Shown: positions 1 through 5,481, numbered from the stretch's first letter. The stretch is 7,428 nucleotides of DNA from Streptomyces katrae (GCF_000966975.1 NZ_JZWV01000134.1:1-7428), one strand, 5' to 3'. The notes: a model not told the origin generated them from the sequence alone. Translations and numbers: made by a program.

Positions 1-4
1 CCCC

Positions 5-23
5 GGCGCCACCCCGGGGCGCC
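5..23. repeat. GC-rich inverted/direct repeat at window edge
   Basis: GGCGCC occurs at 5-10 and again at 18-23, separated by ACCCCGG. Because GGCGCC is self-complementary, the two copies can form a 6-bp hairpin. This could be the end of a terminator belonging to a gene before the window, but no T-run follows and the upstream context is missing. In DNA this GC-rich such repeats arise by chance. Confidence 0.25.
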
Positions 24-111
24 ACGCGAACCGGCGGCTTGGGTTCCGTTCCCGTCAATTCGCGACGAACGGTGACGGAGTGAGTGCGTTATGTGATGTG
101 CTGGGACCGGT

Positions 112-142
112 CGCGACGCGGGTGTCCGAAACCCGCCTCGCG
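112..142 (+). other. Leader hairpin upstream of the dimethylformamidase-like gene
   Basis: The arms CGCGA (112-116) plus GCGGGT (118-123) pair with ACCCGC (131-136) plus TCGCG (138-142). This gives 11 base pairs interrupted by one C/C mismatch (117/137), with a 7-nt loop at 124-130. It ends 48 nt before the chosen ATG at 191, so it lies in the probable 5' leader. No T-run follows, which argues against a simple terminator. A leader structure or protein-binding dyad is possible. I saw no convincing promoter hexamers in 1-190. Confidence 0.45.
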
Positions 143-190
143 CCACCGTGTTCGAGAAGCGCGTTCGGGGGCGCGAGGGAGGGGAGCGGA

Positions 191-1666
191 ATGGGTGCGG
201 ACCAGATCCGGCGGTGGGAATCGGGTGCCCTCGCGCACGCGGTGAACGACCCCTTCGGCCAGGGCCCACTGCCCTGGTTCCGGGGCAGCGAGGTGTACTT
301 CGACGACACCGGCCAGGTCGTCCCCTGGTACGTGGACCCGGCCCTGGCCCCCGGCCGGACCTCCCAGGCCCGCGGCGGCGGGCCCCGGACCGCCGACGAC
401 GTGCACCGGCAGATCAAGGGCTTCACCTCCACCGGAGCCGTCGCCCCGGGCGAGGCCATCGACTTCCACATCACCGTCGACCCGCCCCAGCAGTTCCAGG
501 TCGACGTCTACCGCATCGGCCACTACGGCGGGGACGGCGCCTCGAAGATCACCACCAGCCCCCGGCTGTCCGGAATCGTCCAGCCGCCCCCGCTCACCGC
601 CGACCGCACGGTCTCCTGCCACCACTGGTGGCAGTCCTGGCGGCTCCAGGTCCCCTCGTACTGGAGCGTCGGCGCGTACGTGGCCGTGCTCACCACCGCC
701 GACGGCTACCGCTCCCACATCCCCTTCACGGTCCGCGACGACCACCCCGCGGACCTCCTCCTGCTGCTCCCCGACATCACCTGGCAGGCCTACAACCTCT
801 ACCCCGAGGACGGCCGTACCGGCGCCAGCCTCTACCACGCCTGGGACGAGGAGGGCCGACTGCTCGGCGAGCGGGACGCGGCCGTCACCGTCTCCTTCGA
901 CCGCCCCTACGCGGGCGCCGGCCTGCCCCTGCACGTCGGCCACGCCTACGACTTCATCCGCTGGGCCGAGCGCTACGGCTACGACCTCGCCTACGCCGAC
1001 ACCCGCGACCTGCACGCCGGCCGCGTCGATCCCACCCGCTACCGGGGCCTGGTCTTCCCCGGTCACGACGAGTACTGGTCGCTCCCCATGCGCCGCACGG
1101 TGGAGCGCGCCCGCGACCACGGCACCTCGCTCGTCTTCCTCTCCGCCAACACCATGTACTGGCAGGTCGAGCTGGCCCCCTCCCCGTCCGGGGTGCCCGA
1201 CCGGCTCCTGACCTGCCGAAAACGCCGGGGCCCCGGCCGCCCCAGCCTGTGGCGCGAGGTCGACCGCCCGGAGCAGCAGCTGCTCGGCATCCAGTACGCG
1301 GGCCGCGTCCCGGAGCCCGCGCCCCTGATCGTCCGCAACGCCACGCACTGGCTCTGGGACTCCACCGGCGCCGCCGAGAACGACGAGCTCGACGGGCTGG
1401 TGGCGGGCGAGGCCGACCGGTACTTCCCGCGCACCCAGCTCCCCGAGCACCAGGACCGGATCCTGCTCGCCCACTCCCCCTACCTCGACGGCGAGGGCGC
1501 CAAGCGCCACCAGGAGACCTCCCTCTACCGGGCCCCCAGCGGCGCCCTCGTCTTCGCCTCCGGCACCTTCGCCTGGTCCCCCGCCCTGGACCGCCCCGGC
1601 CACGTGGACGAACGGATCCAGCGGGCCACGGCCAACCTCCTCGACCGGATCTGCAAGCGCGACTGA
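191..1666 (+). CDS. N,N-dimethylformamidase beta subunit-like domain protein
   Basis: The product is 491 aa and resembles the large-subunit C-terminal domain family of N,N-dimethylformamidase, which hydrolyses dimethylformamide to formate and dimethylamine. Recognisable segments are DVYRIGHYGG (105-114), a family-typical sugar-free beta-sandwich-like region through about residue 182, WQAYNLY (198-204), FPGHDEYWS (289-297) and LSANTMYWQVE (317-327). In the Paracoccus enzyme I recall an iron centre made of two tyrosines and a glutamate, with a nearby histidine two residues before that glutamate. H292 and E294 in the GHDEYW motif would fit, with a tyrosine from the WQAYN region. There is no signal peptide or membrane segment, so it is probably cytoplasmic. 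The ATG at 191 is preferred because a purine-rich Shine-Dalgarno (GGGAGGGG, 177-184) precedes it. An in-frame GTG at 80 lacks such a site and would add 37 non-family-like residues. Substrate is unknown: most actinomycete members are uncharacterised, and no partner small subunit is visible. Transcription may continue into purC, 113 nt downstream. Confidence 0.82.
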   Translation: MGADQIRRWESGALAHAVNDPFGQGPLPWFRGSEVYFDDTGQVVPWYVDPALAPGRTSQARGGGPRTADDVHRQIKGFTSTGAVAPGEAIDFHITVDPPQQFQVDVYRIGHYGGDGASKITTSPRLSGIVQPPPLTADRTVSCHHWWQSWRLQVPSYWSVGAYVAVLTTADGYRSHIPFTVRDDHPADLLLLLPDITWQAYNLYPEDGRTGASLYHAWDEEGRLLGERDAAVTVSFDRPYAGAGLPLHVGHAYDFIRWAERYGYDLAYADTRDLHAGRVDPTRYRGLVFPGHDEYWSLPMRRTVERARDHGTSLVFLSANTMYWQVELAPSPSGVPDRLLTCRKRRGPGRPSLWREVDRPEQQLLGIQYAGRVPEPAPLIVRNATHWLWDSTGAAENDELDGLVAGEADRYFPRTQLPEHQDRILLAHSPYLDGEGAKRHQETSLYRAPSGALVFASGTFAWSPALDRPGHVDERIQRATANLLDRICKRD

Positions 1667-1713
1667 GCCGCCCGGGGCACCCCCGGCCGGGACCGCCGCA
1701 CCCCCTGGCCCGG

Positions 1714-1747
1714 GCACGGCACCCCGTGCGGGAGAATGGTCCCGCGC
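1714..1747 (+). promoter_or_regulatory. purC leader with two overlapping hairpins
   Basis: Hairpin A pairs GCACGG (1714-1719) with CCGTGC (1724-1729) across a CACC loop. Hairpin B pairs GTGCGGGA (1726-1733) with TCCCGCGC (1740-1747), allowing one G-T pair, across GAATGG. They share 1726-1729 and cannot form together. Hairpin B ends 32 nt before the purC start. A promoter in the 113-nt gap is likely, but the only -10-like string, GAGAAT (1732-1737), is weak and has no clear -35. The hairpins could equally be the end of the upstream transcript. Confidence 0.35.
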
Positions 1748-1779
1748 CCCGCGCTCGTACAGAACCACAGGGAGACCCC

Positions 1780-2682
1780 GTGCCCGGATTCGTCGAAAAG
1801 CCCGAGCCCGTGCAGGTGCCCGGCCTCGTCCACCTCCACACCGGCAAGGTCCGCGACCTCTACCGCGACGAGGACGGCAACCTCGTCATGGTCGCCAGCG
1901 ACCGCATCTCCGCCGCCGACTGGGTGCTGCCCACCGAGATCCCGGAGAAGGGCCGCATCCTGACGCAGCTCTCCCTCTGGTGGTTCGAGCAGCTCGCGGA
2001 CCTGGTCCCGAACCACGTCATCAGCACCGACCTGCCCGCCGGCGCCCCCGCCGACTGGGAGGGCCGCACGCTGGTCTGCAAGAGCCTCGACATGGTGCCC
2101 GTCGAGTGCGTGGCCCGCGGCTACCTCACCGGCTCCGGCCTCAAGGAGTACGTCCAGTCCCGCACCGTCTGCGGACTCGCCCTCCCCGAGGGCCTGGTGG
2201 ACGGCTCCGAGCTGCCCGCCCCGATCTTCACCCCGGCCGCCAAGGCCGAGGTCGGCGACCACGACGAGAACGTCTCCTACGAGGAGGTCGCCCGCACCAC
2301 CGGCGCCGAGACGGCGGCGCTGCTGCGCCAGACCACCCTCGCCGTGTACGGGCGCGCCCGCGACATCGCCCGCGAGCGCGGCATCATCCTCGCGGACACC
2401 AAGTTCGAGTTCGGCTTCGACAAGGACGGCACGCTCGTCGCCGCCGACGAGGTCCTCACCCCGGACTCGTCCCGCTTCTGGCCCGCCGACCAGTGGCAGC
2501 CGGGCCGCACGCAGCCCTCGTTCGACAAGCAGTACGTCCGCGACTGGCTGGCCTCCCCGGCCTCCGGCTGGGACTCCAAGGGCGAGCTCCCGCCGCCGGT
2601 CCTCCCGCAGGAGGTCGTGGCGCAGACCCGCGCCAAGTACGTCGAGGCCTACGAGCGCCTCACCGGCCAGACCTGGAGCTGA
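1780..2682 (+). CDS. purC: Phosphoribosylaminoimidazole-succinocarboxamide synthase (SAICAR synthetase)
   Basis: This 300-aa cytoplasmic enzyme joins CAIR and L-aspartate using ATP to form SAICAR in de novo purine synthesis. The length is normal for the actinobacterial form. The N-terminal nucleotide-binding part contains TGKVRDLY (21-28) and VASDRISAAD (38-47). The first family signature is at 106-120 (VPVECVARGYLTGSG), followed by TPAAKAEVGDHDENVS (151-166). The second signature is LADTKFEFG (204-212), and DEVLTPDSSRFW (223-234) follows. Start is GTG at 1780, with AGGGAG at 1769-1774 spaced 5 nt. Reading the same frame upstream gives only Arg/Pro-rich out-of-frame translation of the previous gene, so there is no fusion. 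The gene is separated by about 3.1 kb from purS-purQ-purL. A strong terminator begins 4 nt after the stop. All key motifs look intact. Confidence 0.98.
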   Translation: MPGFVEKPEPVQVPGLVHLHTGKVRDLYRDEDGNLVMVASDRISAADWVLPTEIPEKGRILTQLSLWWFEQLADLVPNHVISTDLPAGAPADWEGRTLVCKSLDMVPVECVARGYLTGSGLKEYVQSRTVCGLALPEGLVDGSELPAPIFTPAAKAEVGDHDENVSYEEVARTTGAETAALLRQTTLAVYGRARDIARERGIILADTKFEFGFDKDGTLVAADEVLTPDSSRFWPADQWQPGRTQPSFDKQYVRDWLASPASGWDSKGELPPPVLPQEVVAQTRAKYVEAYERLTGQTWS

Positions 2683-2686
2683 TACG

Positions 2687-2720
2687 ACGAAGGCCCCGAT
2701 CAACCGATCGGGGCCTTCGT
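2687..2720. terminator. Bidirectional terminator shared by purC and tRNA-Gly(GCC) copy 1
   Basis: A perfect 15-bp stem (arm ACGAAGGCCCCGATC at 2687-2701, complement at 2706-2720) closes an AACC loop. The hairpin ends T-T on the plus side and starts with T-rich complement on the minus side, so it can act in both directions. On plus it follows the purC stop by 4 nt. On minus it follows the tRNA 3' end by 6 nt. Both arms are identical to those of the hairpin at 4811-4844. Confidence 0.92.
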
Positions 2721-2726
2721 TCGCTG

Positions 2727-2799
<73 letters not shown>

Positions 2800-2803
2800 C
2801 TGT

Positions 2804-2815
2804 GCGCCTTGGCGC
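2804..2815. repeat. Short palindrome in tRNA-Gly copy 1 leader
   Basis: GCGCC (2804-2808) and GGCGC (2811-2815) form a perfect inverted repeat around TT. It lies between the -10-like box and the tRNA, so it would be in the short precursor leader. The tRNA end starts 5 nt away; a role in 5' processing is possible but unproven. Confidence 0.35.
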
Positions 2816-2822
2816 GAGACCT

Positions 2823-2828
2823 ACTATA
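2823..2828 (-). promoter_or_regulatory. -10 box (TATAGT) of tRNA-Gly copy 1, overlapping a stop codon
   Basis: The minus strand reads TATAGT, a near-consensus -10 that stands out in this GC-rich DNA. It lies 23 nt before the tRNA 5' end, so a start about 7 nt downstream leaves a leader of roughly 15 nt. No good -35 is seen at 17-18 nt upstream, where the response regulator coding sequence lies. The TAG stop of that gene (2826-2824) is inside this hexamer. The tRNA may therefore be read both from its own promoter and by read-through from the two-component operon. Confidence 0.55.
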
Positions 2829-3435
2829 CCCAACCCCGGGCCCGGGCGAGACGCACTGCCGTATGACGGTTCTCCGCCCCGAGCTTCGTGGCCGCCGAGG
2901 AAAGGTAGTTCCGTACGGTCCCCTGCGACAGCGAGGCCCGCTCCGCGATCTCCGCGATGGGCGCCCCGTCGGCCGCGAGTTCCAGCACTTCGGCCTCGCG
3001 GGCGGTCAGCGGGGAGTCCCCGGCGCTGATCGCGTCGGCCGCCAACTCCGGGTCCACGTAACGGCCTCCGGCGTGCACGGTCCGGATCAGCTCGGCCAGC
3101 CGCTGCGCCGAGACCGTCTTCGGCGCGAAGGCCCGCACGCCTGCCGCGAGGGCCCGCTTCAGGTGCCCGGGACGGCCGTGACTGGTCACGATCATGACCT
3201 TGCAGTCGGGCAGTTCGGACCGCAGCGACGTGGCCACGCTCACACCGTCGGCCCCCGGCATCTGCAGGTCGAGCACCGCCACGTCCGGCCGGTGCGCCCG
3301 CGCCATGGCCAGGGCCTCCGGCCCCGAGGCCGCCTCGGCGACGACCGCGAGGTCGTCCTCCAGGCCCAGCAGTGCGGCCAGCGCGCCCCGGATCAGGTGT
3401 TCGTCGTCGGCCAGCAGTACCCGTACGGGGCTCAC
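2824..3435 (-). CDS. NarL/DesR-type response regulator with LuxR HTH
   Basis: The protein is 203 aa, typical of NarL-family regulators. The receiver domain (about 4-120) carries the acidic pair D10-D11, phospho-acceptor D56 in AVLDLQMP, T84 and conserved K106 in APKTV. The C-terminal LuxR-type helix-turn-helix (about 141-203) begins SPLTAREAEVLELAADG and contains the recognition-helix region LSQGTVRNYLSSAATKLGA, a pattern typical of DesR-like regulators. The GTG start at 3435 overlaps the kinase TGA in the 4-nt string GTGA, indicating translational coupling. A longer open frame upstream is only a second-frame reading of the kinase. The likely partner is the kinase just upstream, and the likely DNA target is the palindrome at 4755-4778. 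The signal and regulon are unknown; no transporter or desaturase gene adjoins the pair. Confidence 0.95.
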   Translation of the reverse strand: MSPVRVLLADDEHLIRGALAALLGLEDDLAVVAEAASGPEALAMARAHRPDVAVLDLQMPGADGVSVATSLRSELPDCKVMIVTSHGRPGHLKRALAAGVRAFAPKTVSAQRLAELIRTVHAGGRYVDPELAADAISAGDSPLTAREAEVLELAADGAPIAEIAERASLSQGTVRNYLSSAATKLGAENRHTAVRLARARGWV

Positions 3436-4676
3436 GCCCGCACCTCCGTTCGTCGTCCGTCCAGCGGTATCTCGGCCCGCAGCCGGAAGCGGCCGCCGCC
3501 GGCCGGTCCCGCGTGCAGGGTCCCGTCCACGGCCGCGAGCCGCTCCCGCAGCCCCGCGAGCCCGGATCCGGGCGGTCCGGCGGGGGCCTCGGGCACCCCG
3601 TCGTTCTCCACCAGCAGCGTCAGGGTGCCCGCGGCCTCCCGGTCCGTCAGCCGGATCAGGCAGCTGCGGGCGTCCCCGTGCCGCAGTACGTTCGTGGTCG
3701 CCTCGCGCACCACCCAGCCGAGCGCCGACTGCACCTCGGACGGCAGCTGCCGCGCGGCCGTGGCGAACTCGACCCGGCAGTCCATGCCGGCCGCGCTGAG
3801 CACCCCGCGCGCCCCCTCCAGCTCCACCGCGAGGTCCGCCTCGCGGTAGCCGCGCACGACGTCGCGCACCTCCATCTGCGACTCGCGCGCGATCCGCTGG
3901 ACCTCGATCATCTGGTCCACGGCCTCGGGGCGTTCGCGCCGGGCCAGCTGCACCGCGAGCTCGCTCTTGAGGGCGATGACCGCCAGGTTGCGGCCCATCA
4001 CGTCGTGCAGGTCCCGCCCGAACCGCAACCGCTCCTCCGCGACGGCCAGCCGGGCCTGGAGCTCCCGGGCGTGGTCGAGCTCGTAGACGGTGCGCAGCAG
4101 CCAGCCGGAGAAGCCGCACGTGAAGGCGAGGAAGGCGCAGGTCACCAGGACCCCGAGGAAGTATCCGAGGATCTCCTTCGGCGACAGGCCGAGCATGGTG
4201 ACGGCCGCCGCGGACCAGGCCGCGGCGGCCGGCGGCACGTAGCTCATGTGCCGGACCTTCTCCAGGGTCAGGACGAGGGAGCCGCAGCCGAAGCAGCTCA
4301 CCCCGAGCACCAGCCCGGGCGCCGCCGCCTCGTGGAGCCCGGCGAACCGGCGCAGGCACAGGAAGAGCAGGACCGCCGTGACCGTCACCGCCGTGGTCGC
4401 CACCGCGAGCCGCACCGGCCGTTCACGGCGCCCGGTCACGAAGTCGAGGGCCCTGGAGGAGAGGAACCCGACGAGGACGGAGTGCGCGCAGACCACCAGG
4501 AAGGACGCCACCGCCGGCACGAGCGGCCTCGGGTCGGCAGGGTCGCGGACCGTGAAGGCCATCGACCCGAAGGAAAGGATCTCCACGAGCACGAAGAAGT
4601 GGAACGACCAGCGCGTGTACAGCTCGACCTTGCCCGCGCTGCTGCGCCTCTTCCACCACCCGGTCAGCTTCGACAC
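3432..4676 (-). CDS. DesK-like membrane sensor histidine kinase (HisKA_3)
   Basis: From GTG 4676 the product is 414 aa. Six hydrophobic segments appear at about 24-42, 52-74, 88-108, 118-138, 147-164 and 168-195, so the sensor domain is essentially in the membrane, as in DesK. A charged helical linker (about 196-220) leads to the dimerisation/phospho-acceptor motif RDLHDVMGRNL with H224. The ATPase domain has an N-box REATTNVLRHG (E325, N329), a G1 motif ENDG (D359) and a GSGLAGLRERL lid/G2 region (about 370-380). It should autophosphorylate and pass phosphate to the regulator encoded downstream, with which it overlaps by 4 nt. Start choice: GTG 4676 has GGGGGGA 7 nt upstream. An in-frame ATG at 4766 has no Shine-Dalgarno and lies in the centre of a perfect palindrome. 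A GTG at 4751 has GGAG only 3 nt away. Third-position GC also drops before 4676. The stimulus is not evident from sequence. Confidence 0.93.
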   Translation of the reverse strand: MSKLTGWWKRRSSAGKVELYTRWSFHFFVLVEILSFGSMAFTVRDPADPRPLVPAVASFLVVCAHSVLVGFLSSRALDFVTGRRERPVRLAVATTAVTVTAVLLFLCLRRFAGLHEAAAPGLVLGVSCFGCGSLVLTLEKVRHMSYVPPAAAAWSAAAVTMLGLSPKEILGYFLGVLVTCAFLAFTCGFSGWLLRTVYELDHARELQARLAVAEERLRFGRDLHDVMGRNLAVIALKSELAVQLARRERPEAVDQMIEVQRIARESQMEVRDVVRGYREADLAVELEGARGVLSAAGMDCRVEFATAARQLPSEVQSALGWVVREATTNVLRHGDARSCLIRLTDREAAGTLTLLVENDGVPEAPAGPPGSGLAGLRERLAAVDGTLHAGPAGGGRFRLRAEIPLDGRRTEVRA

Positions 4677-4713
4677 GGTTCCGTCCCCCCGGCTCTTACC
4701 CGTTCCCAAGCCT

Positions 4714-4731
4714 CCCGGCGGGTCCGCCGGG
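4714..4731. other. Hairpin in kinase leader
   Basis: CCCGGCGG (4714-4721) is the exact complement of CCGCCGGG (4724-4731) with a GT spacer. On the minus-strand RNA this would be a short, very stable hairpin between the palindrome at 4755-4778 and the kinase ribosome-binding site. It would be untranslated only if the GTG at 4676 is the real start. High GC content makes chance occurrence plausible. Confidence 0.35.
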
Positions 4732-4754
4732 GCGGCAGTGCGCGCTGTCACGGT

Positions 4755-4778
4755 CTCCGATGACATTTGTCATCGGAG
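4755..4778. promoter_or_regulatory. Perfect 11+11 bp palindrome, candidate operator of the two-component system
   Basis: The arm CTCCGATGACA (4755-4765) is followed by TT and then its exact reverse complement (4768-4778). The AT-richer core ATGACA-N2-TGTCAT stands out from the surrounding GC-rich DNA. The site lies 78 nt upstream of the preferred kinase start and no terminator-like T-run follows. Dimeric NarL/DesR-type regulators commonly bind such dyads before their own operon. Binding by the regulator encoded here is inferred from position only. Confidence 0.7.
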
Positions 4779-4810
4779 GTTCGGCCTTCGGCTGTGACAC
4801 CGGACACACG

Positions 4811-4844
4811 ACGAAGGCCCCGATCGAATGATCGGGGCCTTCGT
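4811..4844. terminator. Terminator of tRNA-Gly(GCC) copy 2
   Basis: The same 15-bp arms as at 2687-2720 (ACGAAGGCCCCGATC at 4811-4825, complement at 4830-4844) enclose a GAAT loop. On the plus side a TTTT run (4844-4847) follows. On the minus strand it follows the tRNA 3' end by 6 nt and should separate tRNA transcription from the kinase-regulator operon. No plus-strand gene ends here, unlike the first copy. Confidence 0.9.
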
Positions 4845-4850
4845 TTTCCG

Positions 4851-4923
<73 letters not shown>

Positions 4924-4927
4924 AAGC

Positions 4928-4941
4928 CCAGCGACGGCTGG
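4928..4941. repeat. Leader hairpin before tRNA-Gly copy 2
   Basis: CCAGC (4928-4932) pairs with GCTGG (4937-4941) across GACG. It ends 5 nt from the tRNA 5' end on the minus strand. A role in precursor processing is possible, but the stem is only 5 bp. Confidence 0.3.
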
Positions 4942-4963
4942 TGGGCCGTTCACTGTGTGCCTC

Positions 4964-4969
4964 ACTCTA
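4964..4969 (-). promoter_or_regulatory. Possible -10 box (TAGAGT) for tRNA-Gly copy 2
   Basis: The minus strand reads TAGAGT, fitting TAnnnT, 40 nt before the tRNA 5' end. No -35 with normal spacing is visible. A small dyad, CCACG-AC-CGTGG (4976-4987 plus strand), lies just upstream. The tRNA could instead be co-transcribed with tRNA-Gly(UCC), whose 3' end is 81 nt upstream with no convincing terminator between. Confidence 0.3.
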
Positions 4970-5004
4970 CCTGATCCACGACCGTGGTCGGTAAAGCGAT
5001 GCAG

Positions 5005-5076
5005 AGCGGGTGACAGGGATTGCACACTGCGCCTCCCCCCTGGAAGGGGGGTGTTCTGCTACTGAACTACACCCGC
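5005..5076 (-). tRNA. tRNA-Gly(UCC), structurally atypical
   Basis: Read on the minus strand from 5076 it is 72 nt: acceptor GCGGGTG/CACCCGC, D-stem GTTC/GAAC, anticodon arm CCCCC-CTTCCAG-GGGGG, discriminator T and no encoded CCA. The anticodon is TCC, so it should read GGA and GGG. Bacterial glycine identity elements G1-C72, C2-G71, U73, C35 and C36 are present. Odd points: the 7-nt D-loop AGTAGCA lacks the G18-G19 pair, and the T-loop reads TGCAATC instead of TTCRANY. The usual T-stem register (CAGTG with CCTGT) barely pairs. A full stem forms only as GCAG plus G against CCTGT with one T bulged. The acceptor and anticodon stems are perfect, so this is not a random decayed copy. It may be a divergent decoding tRNA or one specialised for use outside translation. 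Confidence 0.92.
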
Positions 5077-5091
5077 ACGACTTCGGTTCCC

Positions 5092-5103
5092 GGCCTTTCG
5101 GCC
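5092..5103. other. GNRA-type hairpin in tRNA-Gly(UCC) leader
   Basis: GGCC (5092-5095) pairs with GGCC (5100-5103); on the minus-strand RNA the loop reads GAAA, a stable GNRA tetraloop, with further flanking CC/GG pairing past a bulged base. It would sit in the precursor 16 nt before the mature 5' end. No T-run follows on the minus strand, so it is a weak candidate for terminating the upstream Lsr2-family gene. Confidence 0.35.
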
Positions 5104-5124
5104 TGGCCCCTCGGCGTGATCCAC

Positions 5125-5155
5125 ACACTAGCCGATCGGAGGGGGTGCATGGCAA
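5125..5155 (-). promoter_or_regulatory. Candidate promoter of tRNA-Gly(UCC)
   Basis: On the minus strand, TTGCCA (5155-5150) matches the -35 consensus at 5 of 6 positions and TAGTGT (5130-5125) fits the -10 pattern TAnnnT. The spacer is 19 bp, slightly long. The spacer contains the 8-bp palindrome CCGATCGG (5132-5139). Transcription from here would start near 5118, giving a leader of about 40 nt. The -35 begins 9 bp past the stop codon of the Lsr2-family gene. Confidence 0.45.
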
Positions 5156-5163
5156 ATCCGGGG

Positions 5164-5481
5164 TCAGTGGGCTTCGTTGTAGGCCGTGTAGACCGCCTTC
5201 GGGATGCGGCCACGCGGGGGCACGTCGTGCCCGTTGGAGCGCGCCCAGGCCCGGACGACCGCCGGGTCCGGGGCGACGGCCGTGTGCTTGAAGGCCTTGC
5301 CCGACCGGGACTGGCGGCGGCCGGCGGCCACGAAGGGCTCCAGGCTCTTCCGCAGTTTCTTTGCGTTCGCCACATTGAGGTCGATCTCGTAGGACTTACC
5401 GTCCAGGGCGAACGTGACCGTTTCCGCCGCTTCCCCGCCGTCGAGGTCGTCGGAGATCGTGACTACTACGCGCTGCGCCAC
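5164..5481 (-). CDS. lsr2: Lsr2-family nucleoid-associated protein (probably LsrL)
   Basis: The product is 105 aa, the normal Lsr2 length. Lsr2 proteins are actinobacterial H-NS analogues that bind AT-rich DNA in the minor groove, bridge it and silence horizontally acquired genes. The N-terminal oligomerisation domain (about 1-55) includes AQRVVVTISDDLDGG and YEIDLNVANAKKLRKSL. A basic linker (RRQSRSGKAFKH, 55-66) leads to the DNA-binding domain with VRAWARSNG (76-84) and the hook motif RGRIP (90-94). The GTG start at 5481 is supported by AAGGGA about 9 nt upstream. An extension to 5652 is open but has no family similarity and crosses the promoter region. Streptomyces usually has two paralogues; from memory the one beside purS is called LsrL, so position suggests that one. 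It is divergent from purS and transcribed toward the glycine tRNAs. Confidence 0.96.
   Translation of the reverse strand: MAQRVVVTISDDLDGGEAAETVTFALDGKSYEIDLNVANAKKLRKSLEPFVAAGRRQSRSGKAFKHTAVAPDPAVVRAWARSNGHDVPPRGRIPKAVYTAYNEAH

Noticed and set aside
89..1768. Long minus-strand open frame (559 codons) opposite the first gene
   Set aside because: It is Gly/Val/Ala-rich with no family likeness. It mirrors the high third-position GC of the plus-strand gene, a usual shadow in Streptomyces DNA.
148..1779. In-frame upstream extension of purC to 148, suggesting a fusion
   Set aside because: The extension is Arg/Pro-rich nonsense from another frame of the dimethylformamidase-like gene. purC has its own GTG and ribosome-binding site at 1780.
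3436..4359. N-terminal extension of the response regulator reaching into the kinase gene
   Set aside because: It is an out-of-frame reading of the kinase. The receiver domain begins right after GTG 3435, which overlaps the kinase stop.
3372..4763. 463-codon plus-strand open frame opposite the kinase
   Set aside because: It is His/Arg/Gln-rich, lacks any recognisable domain and is antisense to clear kinase motifs.
5005..5076. tRNA-Gly(UCC) as a decayed pseudogene
   Set aside because: The acceptor, D and anticodon stems are fully paired and the glycine identity bases are intact. Random decay would be expected to hit these too, so I list it as an atypical tRNA.
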